Counted from the stretch's first letter, positions 41,428 through 49,815 are shown. The stretch: 61,645 nt of DNA from Deltaproteobacteria bacterium (GCA_016218765.1 JACRCZ010000129.1:1-61645); one strand, 5' to 3'. Made by a program: numbers and translations. The notes: generated from the letters alone by a model not told the origin.

Positions 41428-42516
41428 ATGCGGTCAAGGGTGTTCCTGGGATTCCTGCTCGCGGCGACGTTCGGGTGCTTCGAGTCCACGCCGTTCGACG
41501 ACGACGGACCGGACGCGCCGGGCGAATCGGCGGCCGAGGCGGACGGCGAGGCGACGGCGGAAGCCGAAGCCGACGCCGGGGACGTGCCCGACGAGACCCC
41601 GTTCTGCGGCGACGAGAAGGAACCGCGCACGACGCTCTCGCGCATCGTCGACGGCGTCGAGAGCTTCGATCCCTCCGTCGTCCTCCTCACCGAAGGCCAG
41701 GTCCTCGCCGTCGGCGCCATGATGCAGCGCGACTGGCGGACCGGCTCCTTCAGCAACGCCTGCACCGCCACCCTCGTCACCGACATCACCGTCCTCACCG
41801 CCGCGCACTGCCTCAGCGGCTGGATGGGAACGACGCGCCCCTCCGACGTGCGCTTCGCCGTCGGCCGGGACATCGCCGACCCCGTGCACGTGTTCGAGAT
41901 CGCCGAGGTGCACGTCCATCCGGACTACCGGGGCAGCGGCGGCGGCGACCAGGCGCGCCACGACCAGGCCGTGATGATCCTGGCCGAGTCGGCCGCCGCG
42001 GCGGTCCCGGACATCCAGCCGATCCCGATCAACCGCCTCCCGCTTCCGGATGCCTTCCTCGGCACCGTCGTGCAGAACGTCGGCTACGGGACGACCGAGC
42101 CCGGCGGCGGGGGCAGCAACACGCTTCGCTGGTGGACGACCGAGACCGTGACCGAGATCTCGGACTTCGACTACACGGTCTACGGGGGCGGCGTCTCCTC
42201 CGTCTGCTTCGGCGACTCGGGCGGCCCGGGCATGTGGACCTTCCCCGACGACCGCGTGCGCGTGCAGGGCACCGTCTCCTGGGGCGACCCCTCGTGCATG
42301 GACTACGACCACTTCGCGCGCACCGACGACAACATCGAGTTCCTCCTCCCCTACGTCGGCGAGGAGGATCCGTGCGGCGGGCTGACCTGGGAGGGACGGT
42401 GCGAAGGCGACGACGCCGTGTGGTGCGTCGACGGGGTGACGTACCGGCGCGACTGCGCGGCGTGCGGGCAGACCTGCGGCGACGCGGGACCGAGCTGGGG
42501 CTGGTATTGCGTCTAG
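41428..42516 (+). CDS. Trypsin-like serine protease lipoprotein with Cys-rich C-terminal module
   Basis: A 362-residue S1-family protease exported and lipidated at Cys17 (ATFGC). An acidic linker (residues 20-58) precedes the catalytic domain. The triad is complete: His127 in LTAAHC, Asp179 in HDQAVMIL and Ser264 in GDSGGP. The C-terminal 60 residues are a separate Cys-rich module with GLTWEGRCEGDDAVWC and CAACGQTC. GAGGAGG precedes the ATG by 5 nt. It is the first of two tandem paralogues. It is likely a surface protease; substrates unknown. Confidence 0.93.
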   Translation: MRSRVFLGFLLAATFGCFESTPFDDDGPDAPGESAAEADGEATAEAEADAGDVPDETPFCGDEKEPRTTLSRIVDGVESFDPSVVLLTEGQVLAVGAMMQRDWRTGSFSNACTATLVTDITVLTAAHCLSGWMGTTRPSDVRFAVGRDIADPVHVFEIAEVHVHPDYRGSGGGDQARHDQAVMILAESAAAAVPDIQPIPINRLPLPDAFLGTVVQNVGYGTTEPGGGGSNTLRWWTTETVTEISDFDYTVYGGGVSSVCFGDSGGPGMWTFPDDRVRVQGTVSWGDPSCMDYDHFARTDDNIEFLLPYVGEEDPCGGLTWEGRCEGDDAVWCVDGVTYRRDCAACGQTCGDAGPSWGWYCV

Positions 42517-43670
42517 CGCTGCTGCCGCTCCTCCTGCTCTCCTGCGGCGGACCGCTGCCGGAAGAATGGGCCCCGGGCACGTTCTGCGGCGCGGGCGAGC
42601 CCGAGAAGACCCCGGCCGGGGGCTCCGCGCCCATCGTCGATGGGACGTGGAGCGGCGCGATCGTCAACGGCGATCCGGCCCCGGATCCGTCCGTGGTCGA
42701 CCTGTCCGAGAACGAACAGAACGCGGTCGGCGCCCTCGTCGACCGCTGGGGCGGCGGCAACTTCTGCACCGCGACCCTGATCGGCGACAACGCCGTGCTC
42801 ACCGCCGCCCACTGCGTCGCCGGCCGCGGCGCCGGCGAGTTCGACTTCGCCGTGGGGCCCGACGCCGCCCGGCCGCTCCACCGCCTCCGGTTCTCGGACG
42901 TCCACGTCAACCCCCTCTGGGACGGAGGCTCGGCGCCCCACGACAACGCCGTCTGCATCCTGGAAGGCCTCGCGTCGGAAGACGCCCCCGACGTGACGCC
43001 GCTCGCGATCAACGACTCCGAGCTCGCCCGCCTCGACCCGGCCTTCGTCGGCGGCGACGTGCAGAACGTCGGCTACGGCGCCACCAACCCGGCCGGCGGA
43101 AGCAACACGCGACGCTGGTGGACCGTGGAAGTGATCGATGAGCTCGGGATGGCGGACTACACCACCTGGGGCGGCGGCACCTCCGCCGTCTGCTGGGGCG
43201 ACTCCGGCTCCCCGGGCCTGGTCACCTTCCCCGACCGCGCCGTGCGCGTCGTCGGCACGCTCAACGGCGGCGACGCGGATTGCGTCTCCTACGATCACTG
43301 GGCACGCACCGATCGCGACGCGACGTGGATCGCGAGCTTCGTCGTCGAGATCCCCCGCTGCCGCTGGGGGCTCGACGGCCACTGCAACGGCGACACCGCG
43401 GAATGGTGCGTCGGCGAGGATCCGGCGACCGATCTGCGCCGCGACGATTGCGCCGCCCGCGGCCGCGTCTGCGGCCAGGACGCCGCCGGCGCCTTCCGCT
43501 GCCTGGCGGGCGAACGATGCCCGGCCGGCCTGACGTGGCAGGGACGCTGCGAGGGCGACGTCGCGGTGTGGTGTGACGCCAACCTGCTGGTCCGCCGCCG
43601 CCACTGCGCCCCGTGCGGCCAGACCTGCGGATGGGTCGACGCGTCGCTCGGATACTACTGCCGCGAGTAG
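42507..43670 (+). CDS. Second trypsin-like serine protease lipoprotein, TTG start
   Basis: A 387-residue paralogue of the preceding gene. The start is inferred as TTG at 42507, inside the end of the first gene, giving a compact lipoprotein signal ending LLSC (Cys13); no ATG or GTG gives an export signal. The triad is His102 (LTAAHC), Asp146 (HDNAVCIL) and Ser233, but the serine motif reads GDSGSP, not GDSGGP, and may weaken the oxyanion loop. Its C-terminus has two Cys-rich modules, the second nearly the same as in its neighbour (GLTWQGRCEGDVAVWC, CAPCGQTC). The overlap suggests translational coupling. Confidence 0.85.
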   Translation: MRLALLPLLLLSCGGPLPEEWAPGTFCGAGEPEKTPAGGSAPIVDGTWSGAIVNGDPAPDPSVVDLSENEQNAVGALVDRWGGGNFCTATLIGDNAVLTAAHCVAGRGAGEFDFAVGPDAARPLHRLRFSDVHVNPLWDGGSAPHDNAVCILEGLASEDAPDVTPLAINDSELARLDPAFVGGDVQNVGYGATNPAGGSNTRRWWTVEVIDELGMADYTTWGGGTSAVCWGDSGSPGLVTFPDRAVRVVGTLNGGDADCVSYDHWARTDRDATWIASFVVEIPRCRWGLDGHCNGDTAEWCVGEDPATDLRRDDCAARGRVCGQDAAGAFRCLAGERCPAGLTWQGRCEGDVAVWCDANLLVRRRHCAPCGQTCGWVDASLGYYCRE

Positions 43671-43687
43671 CGCGGGACCGTCCCGCG
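43671..43687. terminator. Hairpin between convergent genes
   Basis: CGCGGG-ACCGT-CCCGCG immediately after the protease stop and before the end of the convergent TPR-like gene; no T-run follows. Confidence 0.45.
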
Positions 43688-43711
43688 GCTTCGGATTCGG
43701 AGCCCCGGATG

Positions 43712-45874
43712 CTACCGGCCGGTCAACGCGTGGCGCTGGACGAGCTGCGCCAGGAGGAGGCCCGCCTGGGTCCGCAGCCCGTGGAAGCCGTGCAGGTCGA
43801 AACGCCGCAACACCACGCCCAGCTCCCGGGCGCGCGCGGCGAGGGTCTCGCGGACGATCCGGCGGTTCCAGCGCAAGAGGAGCAGGCCCCGGCAACCGCC
43901 CGCCAGGATCGCCTGCGCCTCCGTCAGCGTGCGGTGCGGGTCGTCGTCGTACGCCGGCACCCAGACCGCGCCGTACCCCACCTCGCTCCCGCGCGCCGCG
44001 AACCGCTCGAACGTCTCGCGCTCGCCCTGCGGACCGCCCACGGCGACGATGCAGACGCTCCCGCCGAAACGATGCACGAGATGCGCGCAGAGGTCCGGGT
44101 CGGGCGGCGGGACCACCGGCACCCCGCGGTTGGCCGATTGCGCCGCCAGCCGCGCCGCCAGCTCGTCCGCGGTCGGCGGATCGACCGCCCGGACCTCGTG
44201 GATCAGCTCGTCCGCCGACGCCAGATCCTCGTCGTCGTGGCTCCCCAGGTAGAGGCGGACCAGGTCCGCAAGCACCCCCAGGTGCCGGACGCCGGGCGGC
44301 AGCGCCGCCGGGTCGAGGCGCGCGACGTGCAGCAGCGTGAGCATGCGCTCGCGCGGCAGCACCAGCCCGCACTCGCGCCCCTCGCCCTCCACGAACCGCC
44401 CCAGCTCGCGCAACAGCCCCCGCTCGACGCAGTGCTCGCGCAACCGCTCGTAGACGTCGTTCGCCTCGTCGTTCCGCCCCTGGCCGCACAGCGCACGGAC
44501 CTGCACCCGCAACGCCTGGAGCTTGTGATCCGGTCGCGCCGCCAGGACCAACGCCCGCTCGGCCGCCCCCAGCGCCCGCTCGGGCTCGTCCACCACCAGC
44601 AGGTCCGCCGACAACCGCACCAGCGCCTCGACGCTGTCAAGCTCGTCCAGCGACACACGCACCAGGATCTCCCGCCGGTGCGCCTCGTCGAGACCCTCCA
44701 GCGCGTCGGCGACGCGGCGCAGGTCGGCGGCGTCCGGACGCACGTGCTCCAGCGCCGCCTTGAGCAGGCCCCCTGCCGTCCGGAGCTGCTCCGGCGAAGG
44801 GGTCGGACGGACCGCCAGCAGCGACTGCGCACGCTGGAACCGCACCCACGGCTCCACCGGTCCGGCGTCCGCCGCGGGGGCGTCGAGCAGCCGTTCGAGC
44901 GCCCGGGCGAACAGCGCGTCGGCCTCCGCGGTCCTCCCCGCCTCGCACTCCAGCACCCCCAGCGCGTACAGCGCGGTCACCGGCGCGTACGGCGCCCCCG
45001 GCGACGTGAGGCGCAAGAGGAGCCCGCGGGCACGGTCGGCGTTGGGCCGCACCGCACCGCCGGGACGCAGGTCGCCCGGCGACCGCGCCCGCAGCAGGGC
45101 CAGCGCCCGCCACGCGGCCGCCACCGCCCGCATCGGGTCGTCCGGCGCGAACGTGTTCTCCGCCAGGATCTGCGTCCGCTCCGCGTCGTCGAACGCCGCA
45201 CGGAGCGCCGCCGCGCGACCCAGGCCGTGGGTGACGAGCGCGCGAAGCGGGCCGAGCGTCGCCTGCCAGCTCCCCTTCTCGGCCACGTGCCGCAGGACGG
45301 TCGCCGACGGATCCCCCGCCGGCAGCCGGCGCGCGGGATCCGGCGCGCAGTCCAGCGGCGCCACGGCCGGTCCCCGGAACAGCGGCAGGCGGTCCAGCGC
45401 GTCGCGGATCACCCCGCGGAAGAACTCCACCTCGTCCGGCTTCTCGGGACGGACGTAGGCCCAGGCCAGCTCGGCCGCCTGCGACAGCGACCCCACCCGC
45501 AACAACGCGTCGGTCGCCAACGGCACCGCCTCGGGCCCGATCTCCGGGTCGCGCGCCAGCCGCAACGCGACCTCCGCCGACGCCAGCGCCGCCGCCTCCT
45601 CGTACCGGTGCTCGCGCGACAACGCGACCAGCTTGCCGAAGGCATACCAGCGGTCCCGCGCCTCGTTCACGGGCGGCGCCGACAGCTCCGAGAGGTCCAG
45701 CCCCAGCAGCGCCTCGGCGAACCCCACGTGGAAGTACGACGTCAGACGCTGCGGATCGAGCCGCATCACCCCGGCCACGACCTCCCGCACCCGCCGCGCC
45801 TCCTCGCCCCCCGCGCGGGCCGCGCGCACCGCCATGTCGCACAGGGCGCGATCCAGCTTGGTCATCCACCGCAT
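43712..45874 (-). CDS. TPR-like helical repeat protein with a DUF2325-like C-terminal domain
   Basis: A 720-residue soluble protein. Residues about 30-570 are helical and rich in Ala/Leu/Arg, with irregular TPR-like pairs (for example ALGVLECEAGRTAEADALFARA split around residue 330, and AERALVLAARPDHKLQALRV). The last 120 residues form an alpha/beta domain (VCIVAVGGPQGERETFERFA, then AGGCRGLLLLRWNRRIVRET) that resembles DUF2325, though I cannot be sure. The ATG at 45874 was chosen because TTGCTC-N17-TACGCT ends exactly 9 nt upstream. No Shine-Dalgarno site is present. Function unknown. Confidence 0.82.
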   Translation of the reverse strand: MRWMTKLDRALCDMAVRAARAGGEEARRVREVVAGVMRLDPQRLTSYFHVGFAEALLGLDLSELSAPPVNEARDRWYAFGKLVALSREHRYEEAAALASAEVALRLARDPEIGPEAVPLATDALLRVGSLSQAAELAWAYVRPEKPDEVEFFRGVIRDALDRLPLFRGPAVAPLDCAPDPARRLPAGDPSATVLRHVAEKGSWQATLGPLRALVTHGLGRAAALRAAFDDAERTQILAENTFAPDDPMRAVAAAWRALALLRARSPGDLRPGGAVRPNADRARGLLLRLTSPGAPYAPVTALYALGVLECEAGRTAEADALFARALERLLDAPAADAGPVEPWVRFQRAQSLLAVRPTPSPEQLRTAGGLLKAALEHVRPDAADLRRVADALEGLDEAHRREILVRVSLDELDSVEALVRLSADLLVVDEPERALGAAERALVLAARPDHKLQALRVQVRALCGQGRNDEANDVYERLREHCVERGLLRELGRFVEGEGRECGLVLPRERMLTLLHVARLDPAALPPGVRHLGVLADLVRLYLGSHDDEDLASADELIHEVRAVDPPTADELAARLAAQSANRGVPVVPPPDPDLCAHLVHRFGGSVCIVAVGGPQGERETFERFAARGSEVGYGAVWVPAYDDDPHRTLTEAQAILAGGCRGLLLLRWNRRIVRETLAARARELGVVLRRFDLHGFHGLRTQAGLLLAQLVQRHALTGR

Positions 45875-45883
45875 CGCGCCCGC

Positions 45884-45912
45884 AGCGTATCGCGAGAGGG
45901 TAGGAGGAGCAA
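45884..45912 (-). promoter_or_regulatory. Leaderless-type promoter for the TPR-like gene
   Basis: Minus strand: TTGCTC (45912-45907), 17-nt spacer, TACGCT (45889-45884), then 9 nt to the ATG. Confidence 0.6.
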
Positions 45913-45963
45913 CAGGTCGCTGCGACTCGCGTCCGCCCCGCCACGGACCGGAAGGGAACGTTC

Positions 45964-45999
45964 GCGCAGGGTCGCAGAGCGGCAGAGCCGCAGGGTCAG
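45964..45999. repeat. CGCAGGGT/GGCAGAGC word repeat
   Basis: Near-tandem words CGCAGGGT, CGCAGAGC, GGCAGAGC and CGCAGGGT in the gap downstream of lexA and upstream of the TPR-like gene promoter. Confidence 0.5.
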
Positions 46000-46022
46000 G
46001 CAAATGGCCCGGAGACGGGAGA

Positions 46023-46643
46023 TCAGCCGAGCTTGCGGTAGACGCCGACCACGGCCCCGAGTATGCGCAGCGTGCGGCCGTCGTCGCGACCGACGATGAT
46101 GGGCGTCACGGCGGGGTTGGCCGGCTGGAGGCGCAGCCGCTCCCCCTCGCGGATCAACGTCTTGACCGTCGCCTCGTCGCCGACCATCGCGACGACGATC
46201 GTTCCCGAGGCGGCCTCCTCCTGCTGCCGTACGAAGACGATGTCGCCGTCCAGGATGCCGGCGCCGATCATCGAGTCCCCCCGCACGCGCAAGGCGAAGA
46301 ACCGGCCGCTGTCCCCCGGCAGCAACGTCGCGTCGACCCGCAGCGTCCCCTCCAGGTTCTCGATCGCCAGCAACGGCTGCCCGGCCGCGACCCGTCCGAT
46401 CAGCGGGACCTCCCGCGGCGCGCTCCCCGCCGAGGCCGTGGGCCGCAGCGCCCGCGACTTCATGTCCTGGCGGCGCAGATAGCCCTTGCGCTGCAGCGCC
46501 AGGAGGTGGTCGTTGACCCCGTTGGTCGAACGGATGCCGAAGTGGGCGCCGATCTCCCGCAGCGTGGGCGGGAAGCCGTTCTCCTGGATCGACTCCTGGA
46601 TGAACTCCAGAACCAGTTGCTGCCTTTTTGTCAAGCCTCTCAT
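46023..46643 (-). CDS. lexA: LexA repressor
   Basis: The SOS-response repressor, 206 residues. The N-terminal winged helix-turn-helix spans LTKRQQLVLEFIQ to GVNDHLLALQRKGYL. The autocleavage bond is Ala87-Gly88 (VAAGQP), with nucleophile Ser124 (GDSMIGAG) and base Lys161 (ATVKTLI). The full self-cleaving S24 peptidase domain is present. The ATG has no Shine-Dalgarno site; a TTGACG-N18-TATATT promoter ends 9 nt before it. The sequence GTTCAG beside the -10 may be the operator half-site, as GTTCAG is the conserved part of the Myxococcus LexA box. Confidence 0.96.
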   Translation of the reverse strand: MRGLTKRQQLVLEFIQESIQENGFPPTLREIGAHFGIRSTNGVNDHLLALQRKGYLRRQDMKSRALRPTASAGSAPREVPLIGRVAAGQPLLAIENLEGTLRVDATLLPGDSGRFFALRVRGDSMIGAGILDGDIVFVRQQEEAASGTIVVAMVGDEATVKTLIREGERLRLQPANPAVTPIIVGRDDGRTLRILGAVVGVYRKLG

Positions 46644-46652
46644 GCCGGTGAC

Positions 46653-46682
46653 AATATACTGAACAGACGCAGGGTACGTCAA
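46653..46682 (-). promoter_or_regulatory. lexA promoter with candidate LexA operator
   Basis: Minus strand: TTGACG (46682-46677), 18-nt spacer, TATATT (46658-46653), 9 nt to the ATG. CTGAACAGACGCAG on the plus strand (46659-46672) covers the spacer and contains the GTTCAG half-site in inverse orientation, placing it where a repressor would block polymerase. Confidence 0.55.
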
Positions 46683-46794
46683 ATTCGACGCGGCCGCGCG
46701 CTCCAGGCTTCGCCGGCGGCGGGACGAGCGCCGCGGGGGGTGGTGCGAGGGCCGGAGGCGTGTTACCTTCGCCACGTGGGGAGGGGGGTGCTGG

Positions 46795-47196
46795 ATGCGC
46801 ACCATCGAGGACAGACTGGCCGAAGGAAAAGACGTCATCGCGGAGCGGATCGCCTACCAGATCAGCGCCTTCCACCCGTGCGGGGCGACGACGATGGGAC
46901 CGAGCGCGATCGCGGCGCAGGTGTCCGCCGTCGTGTCGGGGTTCGTCGAGGCCCTGCAGTCGCGCCAGATCGCGCCGTTCGTGACGGCGGTACAGGAGCT
47001 GCTGGGCGCGGAGCAGGCGGCCGAGCGGCTGGCGTGCGCCGAAATCCACACCGTGCTCGACCTGCTGGAGGATCTGGCCCTGGCATCCGTCGCGGAGACC
47101 GGCGGCCGGCCGACCGTCCAGGCGTCCACCGTCATCCGCACGCTGATCGCCCAGGGGCGCGAGAGCGTTCCGCGCGAGACGAAGTGCGAGGACTAG
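46795..47196 (+). CDS. Small helical protein divergent from lexA, unknown function
   Basis: A 133-residue cytoplasmic protein. It is predicted almost wholly helical (RLAEGKDVIAERIAYQISAF, AIAAQVSAVVSGFVEALQ, LLGAEQAAERLACAEIHTVL). It has a Cys at residues 29 and 131 and no motif I recognise. The ATG follows a GAGGGGGG run. It is transcribed away from lexA with 151 bp between them and could share control with it, but no operator is visible on this side. It ends 7 bp from the convergent panC gene. Confidence 0.75.
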   Translation: MRTIEDRLAEGKDVIAERIAYQISAFHPCGATTMGPSAIAAQVSAVVSGFVEALQSRQIAPFVTAVQELLGAEQAAERLACAEIHTVLDLLEDLALASVAETGGRPTVQASTVIRTLIAQGRESVPRETKCED

Positions 47197-47203
47197 GTAC
47201 TTC

Positions 47204-48148
47204 TCAGATCGTCTCCGCGCCCAGCTCGACGTTGTCGATGAGCCTCGTGGTCCCCACGAACGCCGCGATCGCGGCCACGGCCGTCCGGCCGGGCGGGACG
47301 GCGCCGGGCCAGGGCTGCAGCGTCCCGGGGTCGCCGACGAACACGTAATCGATGCGGTCCACCCGGCCGGCGAGCCGCTCGCGGATCGTCTGCTCGATGG
47401 CGGCCGGGTCCCGCTCGCCGCTCCCGAAGGCCGCCGCCGCCGCGCGGAGGCCCTCGACCAGCGCGGTGGCGCGGAGCCGATCCCCGGGCGAGAGGTAGCG
47501 GTTGCGCGACGACATCGCCAGGCCGTCCGGCTCGCGCACCGTCGGCCGGCCCACGACCCGCACCGGCAGGTCGAGATCGGCCGCCATGCGCCGGATCACC
47601 TGGAGCTGCTGGAAGTCCTTGCGACCGAAAACCGCGGTGCACGGGCCGACCATCGAGAACAGCTTGGCGACGACCGTTGCGACGCCGTCGAAGTGGCCCG
47701 GACGATGCGGTCCGCAGAGGCCGTCGCCGAGGCCCGCGACGTGCACCGTCGTCGCGTGGCCCGGCGGGTAGACGGACTCGACCGGGGGGAAGAGCACGAA
47801 GTCCGCGGGCACGGTCGCCAGGAGGCGCACGTCGCCGTCGAGATCCCGCGGGTAGCGGGCCAGATCCTCGTGCGGGCCGAACTGCGTCGGGTTGACGAAG
47901 ATGCTGACCACCACGACTCCGGCGACGGCACGTGCGTGGCGCACGAGCTCGAGGTGCCCCTCGTGCAGGGCGCCCATCGTCGGAACGAAGGCGATCGAGC
48001 GTCCCTTCCTCCGCAGCTCGTCCAGGGCGGCGCGCAGCGCGTGCGGGTCGGTCACGACCAGCGGCCGCCCGCCCGCGCCCCGCGCCGCGGCGGCCGCTTT
48101 CGCCCGCGTCGTCGTCCCGGATTTCGCTCCGCGCGTGCCCCCGGTCAT
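47204..48148 (-). CDS. panC: Pantothenate synthetase
   Basis: Joins pantoate and beta-alanine using ATP in the pantothenate/CoA pathway; cytoplasmic. 314 residues, slightly longer than usual because of a basic 30-residue N-terminal extension. The signature set is complete: FVPTMGALHEGH (ATP-binding HIGH-like), SIFVNPTQFGP, GRKDFQQLQVIRRM and AMSSRNRYLSP. The ATG follows GGAGGG by 4 nt. A promoter TTGATC-N17-TACGGC lies upstream. No panB or panD is next to it in this window. Confidence 0.96.
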   Translation of the reverse strand: MTGGTRGAKSGTTTRAKAAAAARGAGGRPLVVTDPHALRAALDELRRKGRSIAFVPTMGALHEGHLELVRHARAVAGVVVVSIFVNPTQFGPHEDLARYPRDLDGDVRLLATVPADFVLFPPVESVYPPGHATTVHVAGLGDGLCGPHRPGHFDGVATVVAKLFSMVGPCTAVFGRKDFQQLQVIRRMAADLDLPVRVVGRPTVREPDGLAMSSRNRYLSPGDRLRATALVEGLRAAAAAFGSGERDPAAIEQTIRERLAGRVDRIDYVFVGDPGTLQPWPGAVPPGRTAVAAIAAFVGTTRLIDNVELGAETI

Positions 48149-48200
48149 GACGCCCTCCACGCCGGCCTCGCCGGACGTGCCGGCAGCCGCGTACGGCACG

Positions 48201-48229
48201 GCCGTAGACCAGGCGCGGCCGCGGATCAA
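48201..48229 (-). promoter_or_regulatory. Candidate promoter for panC
   Basis: Minus strand: TTGATC (48229-48224), 17-nt spacer, TACGGC (48206-48201), followed by about 50 nt to the ATG at 48148. Confidence 0.4.
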
Positions 48230-48246
48230 GTCCCGCCCATTGGTGT

Positions 48247-48252
48247 TATAGT
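48247..48252 (+). promoter_or_regulatory. Candidate -10 element for the Maf gene
   Basis: TATAGT, then exactly 9 nt to the ATG at 48262. There is no good -35 and no Shine-Dalgarno site, so this is judged mostly by position. Confidence 0.4.
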
Positions 48253-48261
48253 CCGCCTGCC

Positions 48262-49014
48262 ATGAGGACGGTGGGATGGGGTGCGGCGGGTGGTGCGGGG
48301 AATCCGATGGCGGGCGGGAAGGCGCGAGCCGGACGCGAACCGAAGCTGATCCTGGCGTCGGGCTCGGCCCGGCGCCGGATGATCTTCCAGGCCTTGGGCT
48401 TGCGTTTCGCGGCGGTGACGTCCGGGCTGGAGGAACCCGCGTGCGGGGGCCAGCAACCGGAAGGGTTCGTGCGCGGCCTCGCGGCGGCCAAGGCGCGAGC
48501 CGTCGTCGAACAGATGCGGCTGCGCAGCGCGCCGCCGTGGGTCGTCGGCGCCGACACCGTGGTCGTCGTCGACCGCACCGTGTTCGGGCAGCCGGCCGAC
48601 GTCGCCGACGCGCGGCGCATGATGCGGGCCTTGGCGGGACGCGGCCACGAGGTGATGACGGCCGTCTCGATCTGGAGCGGCCCGGTCGAGGTCGTCGGGT
48701 TCGTCGAGACGACGATCGTGCGCTTCCGGGCGTTCGATTCGTTCGAGCTGGAGCGCTACCTGGGCGAGGGCGACTGGCGGGGCAAGGCGGGCGCCTACGC
48801 CATCCAGGGCGCGGCGGGAGCGTTCGTGACGGCCGTGGAAGGGGACGCCTGGAACGTGGTCGGGTTCCCCGTGCGGTCGTTCCTTGATCGCGCCCGTGCC
48901 GCCGGGATTCCCGTGCCCGAGGAGCGCTCGGCGCGGCCGGGGCTGGCGCGACTGTGGCCCGTGGCCGACGACGAGCTGTTCGCCGACCGGCGCTGGGGCC
49001 CGCGCTGGGGCTAG
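48262..49014 (+). CDS. Maf-family nucleoside triphosphate pyrophosphatase
   Basis: A 250-residue member of the Maf/YhdE house-cleaning family, which hydrolyses non-canonical or excess nucleotides (dTTP/UTP or modified pyrimidines). The phosphate-binding start is LILASGSARRRMI (residues 28-40), the metal-binding motif GADTVVVVD is near residue 95, and GDWRGKAGAYAIQG is near 172. The first 26 residues are Gly/Ala-rich and extra. The ATG is the only start with a plausible leaderless promoter; a second ATG at 48307 is possible. It is followed 17 bp later by a YggS-like gene. Confidence 0.9.
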   Translation: MRTVGWGAAGGAGNPMAGGKARAGREPKLILASGSARRRMIFQALGLRFAAVTSGLEEPACGGQQPEGFVRGLAAAKARAVVEQMRLRSAPPWVVGADTVVVVDRTVFGQPADVADARRMMRALAGRGHEVMTAVSIWSGPVEVVGFVETTIVRFRAFDSFELERYLGEGDWRGKAGAYAIQGAAGAFVTAVEGDAWNVVGFPVRSFLDRARAAGIPVPEERSARPGLARLWPVADDELFADRRWGPRWG

Positions 49015-49031
49015 GAGAGAGTGGGAGCGCC

Positions 49032-49748
49032 TTGGCCTCGCCGGACCCGGGACGGATCGATCCGGCGCCGCTTGCGGAGAGGCTGCGGGGAATCCGCGCG
49101 CGCATCGAAGCCGCCGCGCGGCGCACGGGACGCGACCCGACCGGCATCACGCTCGTGGCCGTGTCGAAAACGCGCGAGGCGGGCGAGATCCGCGCCGCCG
49201 TCGCGGCGGGGCAGCGCGATTTCGGCGAGAACTACGCGCAGGAGCTGGCCGCCAAGCGCGAGGCCCTGGCCGACCTGGCGCGGATCCGCTGGCACATGAT
49301 CGGCCACCTGCAACGCAACAAGGCGAAGCTGCTCGTCCCCGGGATCCACATGCTCCAGACCATCGATTCCCCAAGACTCGTCGAGGCGCTCGGACGACGA
49401 CTCGCAGAGCATGACGCGTCTCTTGACGTCCTCATCCAGGTCGACGTGGCGGGCGAGGAACAGAAGTCGGGGGCGGCTCCCGAGGAGGTTCCCGCGCTCG
49501 TCGCCGCGATCCGCGCCTGTCCGCACCTCCGCTTGCGCGGGCTGATGGTCATCCCGCCGTTCACCGCGGGCCCCGAGGAATCCCGACCGCGCTTCCGCGC
49601 GCTGCGCGAGCTGGCGGAGAAACTCCGGCTCGGGGAAGGCGAGCGCGAGCTGTCGATGGGGATGAGCGACACGTTCGAGGTGGCGGTGGAGGAAGGGGCG
49701 ACGATCGTGAGGGTGGGGACGGCGATCTTCGGGGAAAGAGGGCGCTGA
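49032..49748 (+). CDS. YggS-family pyridoxal-phosphate homeostasis protein
   Basis: A 238-residue PLP-binding protein of the alanine-racemase N-terminal fold that buffers PLP in the cytosol and affects amino-acid metabolism. The PLP lysine is Lys46 in VAVSKTRE. Other family motifs are DFGENYAQEL, WHMIGHLQRNK, LRGLMVIPP and SMGMSDTFEVAVEEGATIVRVG, here given in parts: SMGMSDTFEVA and VRVGTAIFGE. The start is TTG at 49032 with GGGAG a few bases upstream. It is the only start in this frame that gives the normal family length. It lies 17 bp behind Maf and is probably co-transcribed with it. Confidence 0.9.
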   Translation: MASPDPGRIDPAPLAERLRGIRARIEAAARRTGRDPTGITLVAVSKTREAGEIRAAVAAGQRDFGENYAQELAAKREALADLARIRWHMIGHLQRNKAKLLVPGIHMLQTIDSPRLVEALGRRLAEHDASLDVLIQVDVAGEEQKSGAAPEEVPALVAAIRACPHLRLRGLMVIPPFTAGPEESRPRFRALRELAEKLRLGEGERELSMGMSDTFEVAVEEGATIVRVGTAIFGERGR

Positions 49749-49778
49749 CGGAGGAGAGGGCGCGGAGATCCGACTGAC

Positions 49779-49815
49779 CGCTGAGACGCTGAGAGCGCTG
49801 AGACAAGCGCTGAGA
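49779..49815 (+). repeat. CGCTGAGA word repeat
   Basis: Four copies of CGCTGAGA at 49779, 49787, 49796 and 49808, with gaps of 0, 1 and 4 nt, in the gap after the YggS-like gene. Confidence 0.6.
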
